Made by a program: the position numbers and the translations under genes. A stretch of DNA of 64,000 bases from Elusimicrobiaceae bacterium (GTDB lineage Bacteria; Elusimicrobiota; Elusimicrobia; Elusimicrobiales; Elusimicrobiaceae), in assembly GCA_017525025.1 (NCBI GenBank), contig JAFXUJ010000003.1, positions 62,001 through 126,000 of the forward strand, written 5' to 3'. The number at the start of each line of letters is the position of its first letter. The stretch's first letter is position 1. Shown here piece by piece: positions 49,262 to 57,600 of this stretch. The notes under the pieces are model-generated. The model searched no databases. It saw only the letters and a list, made by a program, of their open reading frames with translations, and was not told the DNA's origin.

Positions 49262-50278
49262 ATGCACAGGCAACTTGTAACTATTTACAGCGTTATTCAT
49301 TTTGTAGTGGATTTTGCATGCGCGGCACTCATTGCGCGGCTGGAATTTCTGCACGTGAGTTCTTTATTTGTGGCAGTTGTCTTTTACAACTTCTTTGCTT
49401 TCTTTATGCAATGGCCGTTGGGAATCATTGCGGACCGGCTCAATAAAAATGCCTTGGTGGCCGCATCGGGTTGTGCTATCGTAGCCGGGGCGTTTTGTTT
49501 TTCCGCGCAGCCGCTTGCCGCGTGCGTGGTGGCCGGAATAGGTAACGCGCTTTTTCACTTAGGTGGCGGAATTGATGTGCTCAATATCAGCGGCAAAAAA
49601 GCAACTTTGCCGGGCATTTTCGTTTCCACCGGGGCATTGGGGTTATTCTTGGGTGCGTCTATGGCAAAACAAGTGCCCGGGGTACTGGTTATGTTGCTTA
49701 TCAGCATTTTTTTACTCCTTTGGCTCCACACCAAAACGCAAGGCAAGATTTCTAATCTGCCCATGATTTGCCCAACTTTTTCTCTTGTGCAACTGCTCAT
49801 TATTACGGGTCTGGTGCTTACGGTATGCCTTCGCAGTTATGTAGGATTTTTAACCGCGTTTAGTTGGAAAACGGGTGCATGGTTGCCGCTTATAGCGGTG
49901 TGTGCCGTGGTGGCGGGGAAAATACTTGGCGGACTAATTGGCGATAAAGCCGGGTTTATCCGCACGGCGGCAGTTTCGCTTGCGGTGGCCGCTATTGGGT
50001 TTATATTTGCTTTCCAAAATGTGTGGGCGGGTGTTATCACGCTTATTTGTTTTAACATGACCATGCCGCTTACGCTTACCGCCCTAACCAATTTAATGCC
50101 CAACAACAAAGGTATGGCGTTCGGTTTATTGACGGCGGCTCTGTTTGTGGGCGCGTGGCCCGTATTTTACGGGTATGATTACTTTGCCTCGCCTTACGGT
50201 TTGCTGCTTTTGACGGTGGTATCGGCCGCTTTGTTGCTGCCGGCCTTGTGGGGTTACAAAAAAGAGGAAGTTAAATGA
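49262..50278 (+). CDS. Major facilitator superfamily transporter
   Basis: A 338-residue protein with about eleven to twelve hydrophobic helices. It includes the MFS loop pattern between helices 2 and 3 (LGIIADRLNKNALVAASG), and a matching loop in the second half (LGGLIGDKAGFIRTAAVS). The start at 49262 is taken at the ATG two bases beyond the previous stop; a longer upstream frame overlaps that gene. It is coupled to the following small membrane protein by a 4-base overlap (ATGA). Substrate and direction are not evident; a drug or metabolite efflux role is one option. Confidence 0.85.
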   Translation: MHRQLVTIYSVIHFVVDFACAALIARLEFLHVSSLFVAVVFYNFFAFFMQWPLGIIADRLNKNALVAASGCAIVAGAFCFSAQPLAACVVAGIGNALFHLGGGIDVLNISGKKATLPGIFVSTGALGLFLGASMAKQVPGVLVMLLISIFLLLWLHTKTQGKISNLPMICPTFSLVQLLIITGLVLTVCLRSYVGFLTAFSWKTGAWLPLIAVCAVVAGKILGGLIGDKAGFIRTAAVSLAVAAIGFIFAFQNVWAGVITLICFNMTMPLTLTALTNLMPNNKGMAFGLLTAALFVGAWPVFYGYDYFASPYGLLLLTVVSAALLLPALWGYKKEEVK

Positions 50279-50613
50279 TACGCACGCTACTGATTTGTTT
50301 GGGGTTAACTCTCGTTACGGAATTAGCGGTACTGGTGTTACTTGGGGTGCGGGATAAAAAAGATCTGCAAGTAATTTGCTGCGCTAACATTATTACAAAT
50401 CCTATCGTCGTATATGTAACGGAAATGGTAGGGATTTTTTATCCCGCTTATTTTTGGTTTGCCGTGGCCGTGTTGGAAGTGGCTGCCGCGTATACGGAAG
50501 GACTTATCTTTCAAAAATTCCTGCGGTTTGATAAAGTCGGTCCGTGGGCGCTATCCATTGTGGCCAATGTGGTTTCGTTTGAACTCGGATTTGTGATTTC
50601 TTATTTTTCTTAG
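50275..50613 (+). CDS. Small membrane protein of unknown function
   Basis: A 112-residue protein with three hydrophobic helices (about 5-25, 50-75 and 90-110). Charged RDKKD in the first loop and KFLRFDKVG in the last define the loops. Its start overlaps the stop of the MFS carrier (ATGA), so it is probably made with it and may be an accessory subunit. I cannot assign it to a family. A strong hairpin terminator follows. Confidence 0.7.
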   Translation: MIRTLLICLGLTLVTELAVLVLLGVRDKKDLQVICCANIITNPIVVYVTEMVGIFYPAYFWFAVAVLEVAAAYTEGLIFQKFLRFDKVGPWALSIVANVVSFELGFVISYFS

Positions 50614-50655
50614 GGAATCGGCTTTCCGCGCACGCGTTCTAAAAAATCTGCAAAA

Positions 50656-50705
50656 CCCCTTTATAAAGTGCTAAAATATAGAAGACTTTATAAAGGGGCT
50701 TTTTT
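50656..50705 (+). terminator. Perfect 14-bp terminator with a promoter -10 box in its loop
   Basis: CCCCTTTATAAAGT (50656-50669) pairs perfectly with ACTTTATAAAGGGG (50685-50698), followed by CTTTTTT. The 15-nt loop is GCTAAAATATAGAAG, and TAAAAT at 50672-50677 preceded by TGC gives an extended -10 element. A transcript starting there would begin near 50684 and contain only the right arm. Confidence 0.8.
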
Positions 50706-50730
50706 GTCCCCAAATTTTCTAGGAGGTTGT

Positions 50731-51678
50731 ATGCCGATTTGGATTTTTCGTTTTGCTACATTGCTGGCATTTCCGTTCTTGACGTACGATTTTATCAGAC
50801 AGGACTGGATGTCTGTGTTGGAAGGGGTACTGTGCGGAGCTATTGTGGTGGCGGGAGAAGTGCTTTTTAAGCGTTTGCGCCTTATTAAAATCATGATTGT
50901 TTGTACAGGGTTTTTAATGGGGTATATGTTATTTGCCTTATTGGATTATACCATTGTCCGCTTTGAACACACGGATGCTTTGGCCTGGTGGTTGATTTAT
51001 GGTTCTAAAGTTAAAATCGGGTTGCTTATCTTTGGCGTATTGGCCAGTATTTTAAAATCGCGCGAATTGGAAGGGTTGTCCCTCAAGGGGCACCACTTGA
51101 AAGTGGCGGATTTGACGGCTCTTGTTGACGGGCGCATTGTGGATTTGTGCGAGATTAATTTCTTGCCCGGAGTCATTGTGCTGCCGGTATTTGTGATGGA
51201 TGAGCTGAATAAGATGGCCTCTTCCAGCGATCCGTTGGAACGGGCGAAAGGCCGTCGCGGACTGGATGTGGCTGTCCGTTTACAAGAATTGAGTGAAATT
51301 ACGGTGCGTATTACCAACAAGAACGCAAAAGGAAACACTCCGGAAGAACGGGTGGTTCGCTTGGCTAAAAGTTTAGATGCCGAAGTGGTTACCCTTGATT
51401 TTAACGTCAATAAAGCCGCTGTATTGCAAAATGTAACCGCTTTAAATATTGCCGATTTGGCTACCGCTTTAAAACCGGTGGTATTACCGGGGGAAAGTAT
51501 GTCTTTGTTCATCATGAAAGATGGTAAAGAAAAGGAACAGGGCATCGGCTATTTGGACGACGGTACCATGGTGGTAGTGGAAGATGGACGTAAATACATC
51601 GGTAAACGGGCGGAAGTATCCGTTTATTCCATTTTGCAAACGTCTTCCGGCCGTATGATTTTTGCCCGGACGAAATAA
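50731..51678 (+). CDS. YacL-like membrane protein with PIN and TRAM domains
   Basis: A 315-residue protein with about four N-terminal transmembrane helices (residues 1-120), a PIN-like domain (VADLTALVDGRIVDLCEI and later VVTLDFNVNKAAVL) and a C-terminal TRAM domain (VEDGRKYIGKRAEVSVYSILQTSSGRMIFA). This is the order of Bacillus YacL; the PIN domain suggests a nuclease whose target is unknown, and the membrane segment places it at the inner membrane. In Firmicutes yacL neighbours ispD and ispF, as it does here. The ribosome-binding site is AGGAGG with a 5-nt gap to ATG 50731. Confidence 0.82.
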   Translation: MPIWIFRFATLLAFPFLTYDFIRQDWMSVLEGVLCGAIVVAGEVLFKRLRLIKIMIVCTGFLMGYMLFALLDYTIVRFEHTDALAWWLIYGSKVKIGLLIFGVLASILKSRELEGLSLKGHHLKVADLTALVDGRIVDLCEINFLPGVIVLPVFVMDELNKMASSSDPLERAKGRRGLDVAVRLQELSEITVRITNKNAKGNTPEERVVRLAKSLDAEVVTLDFNVNKAAVLQNVTALNIADLATALKPVVLPGESMSLFIMKDGKEKEQGIGYLDDGTMVVVEDGRKYIGKRAEVSVYSILQTSSGRMIFARTK

Positions 51679-51686
51679 ATTATTTT

Positions 51687-52835
51687 ATGCCCCAAAAGAC
51701 AGGTTATACATCTGTAGTCATTGTAGCGGGAGGATCCGGCAGCCGCATGGGCCGTCCGAAACAGATGTTGCCGCTGGCGGGTAAACCTGTCCTGGTGCGC
51801 ACGATAGAAGCATTTAAGCAAGTGCCGCAAGTTCATCAAATTGTGGTGGTAACTCCCGAAGAAAACCAGACGGTATTGTCCCGTTACTTTACAGACCTTA
51901 CCTTTACTGTGCCGGGGGCTACGCGGATGGAATCGGTTAAAAACGGAGTGGCGTGCATAAGTGCAGCCGCAGAAATAGTGGCTGTGCATGATGGAGCCCG
52001 CCCATTGGTTAGCCCGCAGCACATTGAAGATTGCGTACTCGCGGCGCAAAAATACGGGGCAGCCGTATTGGCCGTTGCGGTTAAAGATACCGTTAAAGTC
52101 GGGGAAGATAATTTTGTCCAGCATACGTTGGACCGTTCTTCTTTATGGGCCGCACAAACTCCCCAAGCATATCGGCGGGAAGTATTGCTAACGGCCCTGG
52201 AAAAGTTCGGTCACGACAAGGCCGCCACGGACGAATCACAGCTGGTAGAAAAGACCGGGGTGAAAGTACGTTTGGTCCCCTCGGATTATAAAAATAATAA
52301 AATTACTACCCCGGAAGATTTAGTATTTGCGGAGGCAATGGTGGAAAAACAGGCAGTATATCGCAGCGGAATTGGGTTTGATTTGCACCGTTTAGAACCG
52401 GGACGTAAACTTTTTATCGGGGGGTTGGAAATCCCTCACGGTAAAGGATTCTTGGGCCATAGCGACGGGGATGTTGTTTTACATGCCTTGTGTGATGCTA
52501 TTTTAGGGGCCTTGTGCGCGGGGGAAATCGGTATTTTATTTCCGCCCACGGATCCGTCCATCAAAGGAATCTCCAGCGTATCCATTGTTAAAAAAGTATT
52601 GGAAATCGTTCGGGATCATCAAGCGCAACTGGTGCATTTAGATGCTACCATTATTACGGAAGAACCGAAAATCAAACCGCACTATGAGGCCATCCGCAAG
52701 AGTTTAGCTTGCGTATTTGAAATGCCTTTGGAAAATATTAGTTTCAAATCAAAAAGCCATGAACACGTGGGAGAAATCGGCCGCGGCGAAGCAGCCATGT
52801 GCCACGCGATGGCAACTGTTAAAATTACTAAATAG
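51687..52835 (+). CDS. ispDF: Bifunctional IspD/IspF (MEP pathway)
   Basis: A 382-residue fusion of two steps of the non-mevalonate isoprenoid pathway. The N-terminal IspD part (residues about 1-220) has the cytidylyltransferase motif VIVAGGSGSRMGRPKQMLPL, the Asp-containing AVHDGARPLV and the Lys in TPQAYRRE. The IspF part (about 225-382) begins GIGFDLHRLEPGR with the zinc-site D-x-H motif, FLGHSDGDVVLHALCDA, GEIGILFPPTD and KSKSHEHVGEIGRGEA. Fused ispDF enzymes are known in Campylobacter and others. It lies 8 bp after the yacL-like gene. Confidence 0.94.
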   Translation: MPQKTGYTSVVIVAGGSGSRMGRPKQMLPLAGKPVLVRTIEAFKQVPQVHQIVVVTPEENQTVLSRYFTDLTFTVPGATRMESVKNGVACISAAAEIVAVHDGARPLVSPQHIEDCVLAAQKYGAAVLAVAVKDTVKVGEDNFVQHTLDRSSLWAAQTPQAYRREVLLTALEKFGHDKAATDESQLVEKTGVKVRLVPSDYKNNKITTPEDLVFAEAMVEKQAVYRSGIGFDLHRLEPGRKLFIGGLEIPHGKGFLGHSDGDVVLHALCDAILGALCAGEIGILFPPTDPSIKGISSVSIVKKVLEIVRDHQAQLVHLDATIITEEPKIKPHYEAIRKSLACVFEMPLENISFKSKSHEHVGEIGRGEAAMCHAMATVKITK

Positions 52836-52843
52836 GAGTCAGT

Positions 52844-53410
52844 ATGAAAATTCGTTTATTATTACTTTTTGTGTTAGTTTTTTCTTTGGCGGCGTGTAGC
52901 ACCGGCACTTCGTATCGTGGAAACAAAAGAGTGACACAAGGTATTTCTTACATGCAAAGAGGTCATCAAGATGCCCGCTATGAATTTACGTCTCTTATCC
53001 CAAACCAAGGCGATATGGTTCCCAGTGTCCAAGAGGAGCAGGAAGAAGGCACACTTGGCGAAGATGAAGATTTTACTTCCGAGTACTTATCCAATTCATA
53101 CGGTCATTACGGGGATGTTGTGGTAACAGTCTCGTCCCGCAAGTTCCAGTTGGGTGATTCTCCCAACGGTAAAATGCCGTTATTTATGAAATCGGTAGAA
53201 GCGGCTTATGCGCGTGCGCTACGCACGTATCGCCCCAGTGGGTTTACCTATGCCATGAGTAGTGTGGGAGCCGTTAATCCGCTTTCGGACGTGCAAGTGC
53301 ATTGCCGTATGAGCGAACGCTCGGCAAATGATAACGGGCAGACGGCTTGCAATTTGTTTTTTCAGACCATTCGTTCGGAATTTTTGCGTTTGCAAGGGGC
53401 TAAGTCATGA
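52844..53410 (+). CDS. Lipoprotein of unknown function
   Basis: A 188-residue protein with a lipoprotein signal peptide (MKIRLLLLFVLVFSLAACSTG; lipobox LAAC, lipidated Cys near residue 19). The mature part has a Glu-rich segment (EEQEEGTLGEDEDFTSE) and a globular C-terminal region containing VVVTVSSRKFQLGDSPNGK and CRMSERSANDNGQTACN. The outer or inner membrane destination is uncertain, though the residues after the Cys (Ser-Thr) do not carry an Asp+2 retention signal. It lies between ispDF and cysS, overlapping the latter by 4 bases. No family was recognised. Confidence 0.75.
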   Translation: MKIRLLLLFVLVFSLAACSTGTSYRGNKRVTQGISYMQRGHQDARYEFTSLIPNQGDMVPSVQEEQEEGTLGEDEDFTSEYLSNSYGHYGDVVVTVSSRKFQLGDSPNGKMPLFMKSVEAAYARALRTYRPSGFTYAMSSVGAVNPLSDVQVHCRMSERSANDNGQTACNLFFQTIRSEFLRLQGAKS

Positions 53411-54798
53411 TTCATCTTTACAACACAGCTTCCCGGCGTAAAGAAGAATTTGTTCCGCAACACCCGTCTAAGGTAACTATGTACTGTTGCGGGCCAACGG
53501 TCTACAATTTTGCCCATATCGGCAATTTGCGCACTTATATTTTTGAAGATTTACTTTCCCGCACCATTCGGTTGCATTATCCGCTTACACACGTGATGAA
53601 TGTAACGGATGTGGGGCACCTGGTGTCCGACGCTGATGACGGCGAAGATAAAATGGAGGTGGGGGCTGCGCGTGAAGGAAAAAGCGCGTGGGATATTGCT
53701 AAATTTTACGAAGAAAAATTTTGGCAAGATTATGACGCCTTGCACTGCACCCGTCCCACCGTTATTAGCCGCGCTACCGCGCATATTCCGGAGATGATTG
53801 CGCTAGTCAAAACGTTGGAAGAAAAAGGATATACCTACCGCACCAGCGACGGCATTTATTACGATACTTCCAAATTTGACCGTTACGATGCCTTGGTCGG
53901 TCATGCGCGCATCAGTGGTTTACAAGGCGGGGCCCGTGTGGAAATGAGTGATGAAAAGCGCAACCCGACGGATTTTGCGTTGTGGAAATTCTCTCCCAAA
54001 GATAAAAAACGCCAAATGGAATGGGATAGCCCCTGGGGGGTTGGTTTCCCGGGGTGGCACATTGAATGTTCGGCGATGGCCATGAAATATTTGGGCCACA
54101 CCTTGGATATCCATTGCGGCGGTATTGACCACGTAACTATTCACCACACCAACGAAATTGCCCAAAGCGAAGCTGCTACCGGGCAAAAATATGTGAATTA
54201 TTGGGTGCACGGAGAATTTTTGATCTTACGCTCCGGTAAAATGTCCAAATCCGGCGGTACCTTTGTAACGGTGGATGTACTGAAAGAAAAAGGATACGAG
54301 CCGCTGGCTTACCGGTATTTATGCTTAGGGGCGCACTACCGCACGCAGTTGGAGTTTTCGTATGAGAGTATGGACAGTGCGGCTAAAAGTTTAAAGAATT
54401 TACGCCAAGCAGCCCAGCAGCTGCCGTCGGCCCAATCTACGGAAAAAAGCCAGTCTTGGAAAGATAAATTTACCGCCGCGATGGAGGATGATTTAAATGC
54501 TCCTAAGGCGTTGGCACTTGTGTGGGAAGCACTACGCAGTGCGGAGTTAGCTGTCGCGGAAAAAAGAGATTTCTTGCAATTTGCGGATACCATTTTAGCG
54601 CTTGATTTGTTCACGGCACCGGTAGAAAAAAATGTAACAACGGAAATACCCGCCGCTTTGCAGGCTTTATTGACGGAGCGGGCCGCTGCGCGTAAGGCCA
54701 AAGATTGGAAAAAATCCGACGAATTGCGGGATGCTCTTTTGCAAGCGGGGTATGTGGTTAAAGATACGCCGCAAGGCCAACAAATAGAGAAAAAATAA
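53407..54798 (+). CDS. cysS: Cysteinyl-tRNA synthetase
   Basis: A 463-residue class I synthetase for tRNA-Cys. It shows MYCCGPTVYNFAHIGNLRTY (the zinc-bound Cys and the HIGH-type HIGN), GFPGWHIECSAMAMKYLG (Cys and His zinc ligands), HHTNEIAQSEA and the KMSKS loop SGKMSKSGGTFV. The start codon overlaps the stop of the lipoprotein gene (ATGA). Synteny with IspD/IspF and YacL is common in bacteria, strengthening the operon picture. Confidence 0.95.
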   Translation: MIHLYNTASRRKEEFVPQHPSKVTMYCCGPTVYNFAHIGNLRTYIFEDLLSRTIRLHYPLTHVMNVTDVGHLVSDADDGEDKMEVGAAREGKSAWDIAKFYEEKFWQDYDALHCTRPTVISRATAHIPEMIALVKTLEEKGYTYRTSDGIYYDTSKFDRYDALVGHARISGLQGGARVEMSDEKRNPTDFALWKFSPKDKKRQMEWDSPWGVGFPGWHIECSAMAMKYLGHTLDIHCGGIDHVTIHHTNEIAQSEAATGQKYVNYWVHGEFLILRSGKMSKSGGTFVTVDVLKEKGYEPLAYRYLCLGAHYRTQLEFSYESMDSAAKSLKNLRQAAQQLPSAQSTEKSQSWKDKFTAAMEDDLNAPKALALVWEALRSAELAVAEKRDFLQFADTILALDLFTAPVEKNVTTEIPAALQALLTERAAARKAKDWKKSDELRDALLQAGYVVKDTPQGQQIEKK

Positions 54799-54799
54799 T

Positions 54800-56026
54800 A
54801 TGTCCTTTCATCTCCCGACTGAATTTATACGCCGTATTCCCAAGGCAGATTTGCATGTGCATTTGGGGGGATCGTTGCGGATGGGGACGCTGATTGATTT
54901 AGCCCGCCAACAACACATTGAATTGCCGGCTTATACGGAAAAGGGCCTGCGCAAAAAAGTATTTAAAGAAAAATATAAATCGTTGGTTGAGTATTTGAAA
55001 GGATTTGAATATACCGATGCTGTTATGCACCATCCGGATGCTATTGAGCGCATCGCGTATGAATTGGGACAAGATGCCATTGCGGAAGGTGTACGTTATT
55101 TGGAAGTTCGTTTCTCCCCGCAACTGCACGCCAATGAAAACATGTCTGCCGAGGAGTCTATCCGGGCAGCCGTACGCGGGTTAGAGCGGGCCCAGCGGGA
55201 GCACAACCAGTCCGTAGGCGTGCGCAAAGGGGAAGACCTGGAATTTTATTTTGGCATTATCGCGTGTGCTATGCGTAATTTCAATAAAAAAATGTCTCCG
55301 TATTACGCCAAACTGATTGAAGCCTTATCGCAATCCGGCAAACGAGAAATTATCAGTTTAGCTTCTTTGGAATTAGCCAAAATTATCGTTAAACTCGCAA
55401 AAGAAGAACATTTGCCGGTCGTTGGGTTTGACCTGGCCGGGGAAGAAGCCGGTTATCCCGCGTCCGACCATGTAGCGGCTTATCAATACGTACACAAACA
55501 TTTTCTGCGCAAGACGGTTCACTCCGGTGAGGCCTATGGTCCGGAATCTATCTTTCAAGCCATTACCGATTGTTATGCCAACCGTATCGGCCACGGAACA
55601 CACTTGTTTTCGGCCGACATGATTAAGGACCGCAAAGTGGCCGACAAACAAGATTACATTGATTCCTTGGCAGACTATTTAGCCGGGGAACGTATTGGGG
55701 TAGAGGTGTGCTTAACGAGTAATCTGCAAACGCTTCCGCATTTAAAATCTGTTAAAGATCATCCGATCAGAGAAATGATTAAACGAGGACTTCCGGTTAG
55801 TATTAGCACAGATAACCGCTTGGTTTGCAACACAACGGTTACAAAAGAGTTGTTGCTACTGGTAAAAAATATTCCGCTTTCGCCAAAAGAATTTAAAGAT
55901 ATTATTATTGCCGGGTTTAAAAGCGGTTTCTTTCCGGGTAGTTATACCCAAAAACGCCAATTCGTACGTAAGGTAATTGACCGGTACAATTCTTTGGCGC
56001 GGGAGTACGGCATTCCTTTGTTTTAG
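54800..56026 (+). CDS. Adenosine deaminase-like metal hydrolase
   Basis: A 408-residue enzyme of the adenosine/AMP deaminase branch of the amidohydrolase superfamily. Zinc ligands and catalytic residues are visible: LHVHLGGSL (HxH), VHSGEAYG (His-Ser-Gly-Glu, the catalytic Glu), RIGHGTHL and VSISTDNR (the catalytic Asp). The segment GFDLAGEEAG is also characteristic. Hydrolytic deamination of adenosine to inosine is the most likely activity, though related adenine deaminases share these motifs; length, slightly longer than a typical 330-350 residues, does not decide. It lies 1 base after cysS and ends the operon at a strong terminator. Confidence 0.85.
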   Translation: MSFHLPTEFIRRIPKADLHVHLGGSLRMGTLIDLARQQHIELPAYTEKGLRKKVFKEKYKSLVEYLKGFEYTDAVMHHPDAIERIAYELGQDAIAEGVRYLEVRFSPQLHANENMSAEESIRAAVRGLERAQREHNQSVGVRKGEDLEFYFGIIACAMRNFNKKMSPYYAKLIEALSQSGKREIISLASLELAKIIVKLAKEEHLPVVGFDLAGEEAGYPASDHVAAYQYVHKHFLRKTVHSGEAYGPESIFQAITDCYANRIGHGTHLFSADMIKDRKVADKQDYIDSLADYLAGERIGVEVCLTSNLQTLPHLKSVKDHPIREMIKRGLPVSISTDNRLVCNTTVTKELLLLVKNIPLSPKEFKDIIIAGFKSGFFPGSYTQKRQFVRKVIDRYNSLAREYGIPLF

Positions 56027-56041
56027 TAAGTCGCATAAATT

Positions 56042-56072
56042 AAAAACCCCGGCATTAACGCCGGGGTTTTTT
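56042..56072. terminator. Bidirectional terminator between add-like gene and ClC gene
   Basis: CCCCGGC pairs with GCCGGGG around ATTAAC, flanked by an A-run and a T-run. It can end both converging genes. Confidence 0.85.
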
Positions 56073-57459
56073 AGTTATGTTTTTTATTTTGTCTTTCCGG
56101 TTTTCGTTGAGGTATTAAGTGTTGGGTTAGTTCACGCCATGTTTTTTTAACTAACAATTTACGTGCGCGGACCTGTTGCATTTTATCCGTAGCGCGCCGT
56201 CCGTAATTGACAGGTACGGCCGGATGTTCATTAGGTGTTTTGCCGCTATCCCAGGAAATTCGTTGGCTGGGGTACATACTTTGTTGCCCGGTAATTAAAA
56301 AACTAATCACACAAGATACGGCCGCATAGGGGGCAATATCCGCCCCGAATAGTTCAATGGCCATAATACTGGCGGCCAAAGGTGTGTTGGTGGTTCCGGC
56401 TAGTACGGATACCAACCCCAAGGCAGCTAGGGTGGCCGGATCTACGTTCAAAAAGTCTGCCAGCATGGAGCCGGCTTGTGCGCCTACAAAGAAGATGGGG
56501 GTTACCACCCCGCCGATTCCGCCGGCAGCGAACGTAATAGAAGTTGTCAAAATTTTATACAAGAAGCCAAAATGGGATTGCAGGCCGCTTCCGCTTAAGG
56601 CTTCGTTAATCCCGGTCATTCCCAATCCTAAATAGAGGGGGGATGTAAAATAGCCGATAGCTATTAGCAGAAGTCCGCCCAACACGCATGTCATAAATAA
56701 GTTCGTCCGTTGGGCAATATAGCGGAACATTACCCGCGCAAATTTAGATATTTCAATAAACAATACCGAAATCAACCCAAAGAACATCCCGGCGATGATC
56801 ATTTTTAGGAAGAACTGCTCCGAGAATACCGGCACAAAGTGCAGGGGGTGGTAAATATAATTAACACCCAAATAAGAGGTTACCTGGAAAGCGGTAATCC
56901 CGGCGATAAGTGCGGGAAACATCACTTCATAAAAAATATGTCCCACCCACAACACTTCTAACCCGAACAATGCCCCCGATATCGGCACGCCAAACACGCC
57001 GGCAAACCCGGCGCTTACGCCGCAAATCATCATCTTGCGTTGGTCTTCCAAATTCATGTGAAACCAGCGCGAAAGCAAAGACGAAATCCCGGCTCCTACG
57101 TCAGCACACGGAGCCTCTTTCCCCACGGAACCGCCGGTTACCATGGTCACAATGGAAAGGACAAACCCCTTGGCAATAGAGATAAATGAAATCGGCCGGT
57201 AAGAATTGATTTTATTGATAACGGCGTCGGTAGAATAGTCTTTATGGCGGGGGGCCGTACGGCGGGAAAGTAACGCTACTATATATAAGGCTAGCGGTAA
57301 TCCTAAATAAAAATACGGCACTTTATTGCGCAAGGCGATGGAATAGTCCAGCGTTTTTAGAAACACCGCATCCAATCCGCCCACGATTACGCCGATAAAC
57401 GTGCCCAGTAAAAACCATTTAATGATATGAATGACGTTATTTTTAGGTTCTTCTAGCAT
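56071..57459 (-). CDS. ClC-family chloride channel or transporter
   Basis: A 462-residue polytopic protein. The ClC selectivity motifs are partly visible: GGSVGKEAPCADVGAG (usually GKEGPxVH, so Gly and His are replaced here), SGALFGLEVL (GxFxxE-type) and GIGGVVTPIFFVGAQAG (third GxFxP-type segment). About ten to twelve helices are present. Whether it is a channel or a chloride/proton antiporter cannot be told. The last 60 residues are a basic cytoplasmic tail without CBS domains. It is transcribed alone on the minus strand, converging with the adenosine deaminase-like gene. Confidence 0.85.
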   Translation of the reverse strand: MLEEPKNNVIHIIKWFLLGTFIGVIVGGLDAVFLKTLDYSIALRNKVPYFYLGLPLALYIVALLSRRTAPRHKDYSTDAVINKINSYRPISFISIAKGFVLSIVTMVTGGSVGKEAPCADVGAGISSLLSRWFHMNLEDQRKMMICGVSAGFAGVFGVPISGALFGLEVLWVGHIFYEVMFPALIAGITAFQVTSYLGVNYIYHPLHFVPVFSEQFFLKMIIAGMFFGLISVLFIEISKFARVMFRYIAQRTNLFMTCVLGGLLLIAIGYFTSPLYLGLGMTGINEALSGSGLQSHFGFLYKILTTSITFAAGGIGGVVTPIFFVGAQAGSMLADFLNVDPATLAALGLVSVLAGTTNTPLAASIMAIELFGADIAPYAAVSCVISFLITGQQSMYPSQRISWDSGKTPNEHPAVPVNYGRRATDKMQQVRARKLLVKKTWRELTQHLIPQRKPERQNKKHN

Positions 57460-57547
57460 ATTACATATCTTACCAAAATTAGCTTTTAACGGGCAAAAAA
57501 CAAGTCCCTAAAAAGGATTAGTTAAACAGACGGTATGGGGCATTTTT

Positions 57548-57561
57548 TGGTATACTATAAT
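57548..57561 (+). promoter_or_regulatory. Extended -10 promoter upstream of marC
   Basis: TGGTATACT (57548-57556) overlaps a second TATAAT (57556-57561). From the second box a 9-nt gap leads to the ATG of the short leader peptide at 57571. Confidence 0.5.
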
Positions 57562-57570
57562 AAAGATTTT

Positions 57571-57591
57571 ATGGCCCGGAAACGGGCATAG
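57571..57591 (+). CDS. Possible six-residue leader peptide
   Basis: ATG-GCC-CGG-AAA-CGG-GCA-TAG encodes Met-Ala-Arg-Lys-Arg-Ala and overlaps a 5-bp hairpin with a GAAA loop (GCCCG/CGGGC, 57574-57587). A -10 box ends 9 nt upstream, so it would be nearly leaderless. The stop codon overlaps the AGGGG ribosome-binding site of marC. It is too short for proof by sequence alone. Confidence 0.3.
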   Translation: MARKRA

Positions 57592-57600
57592 GGGTGTTTT

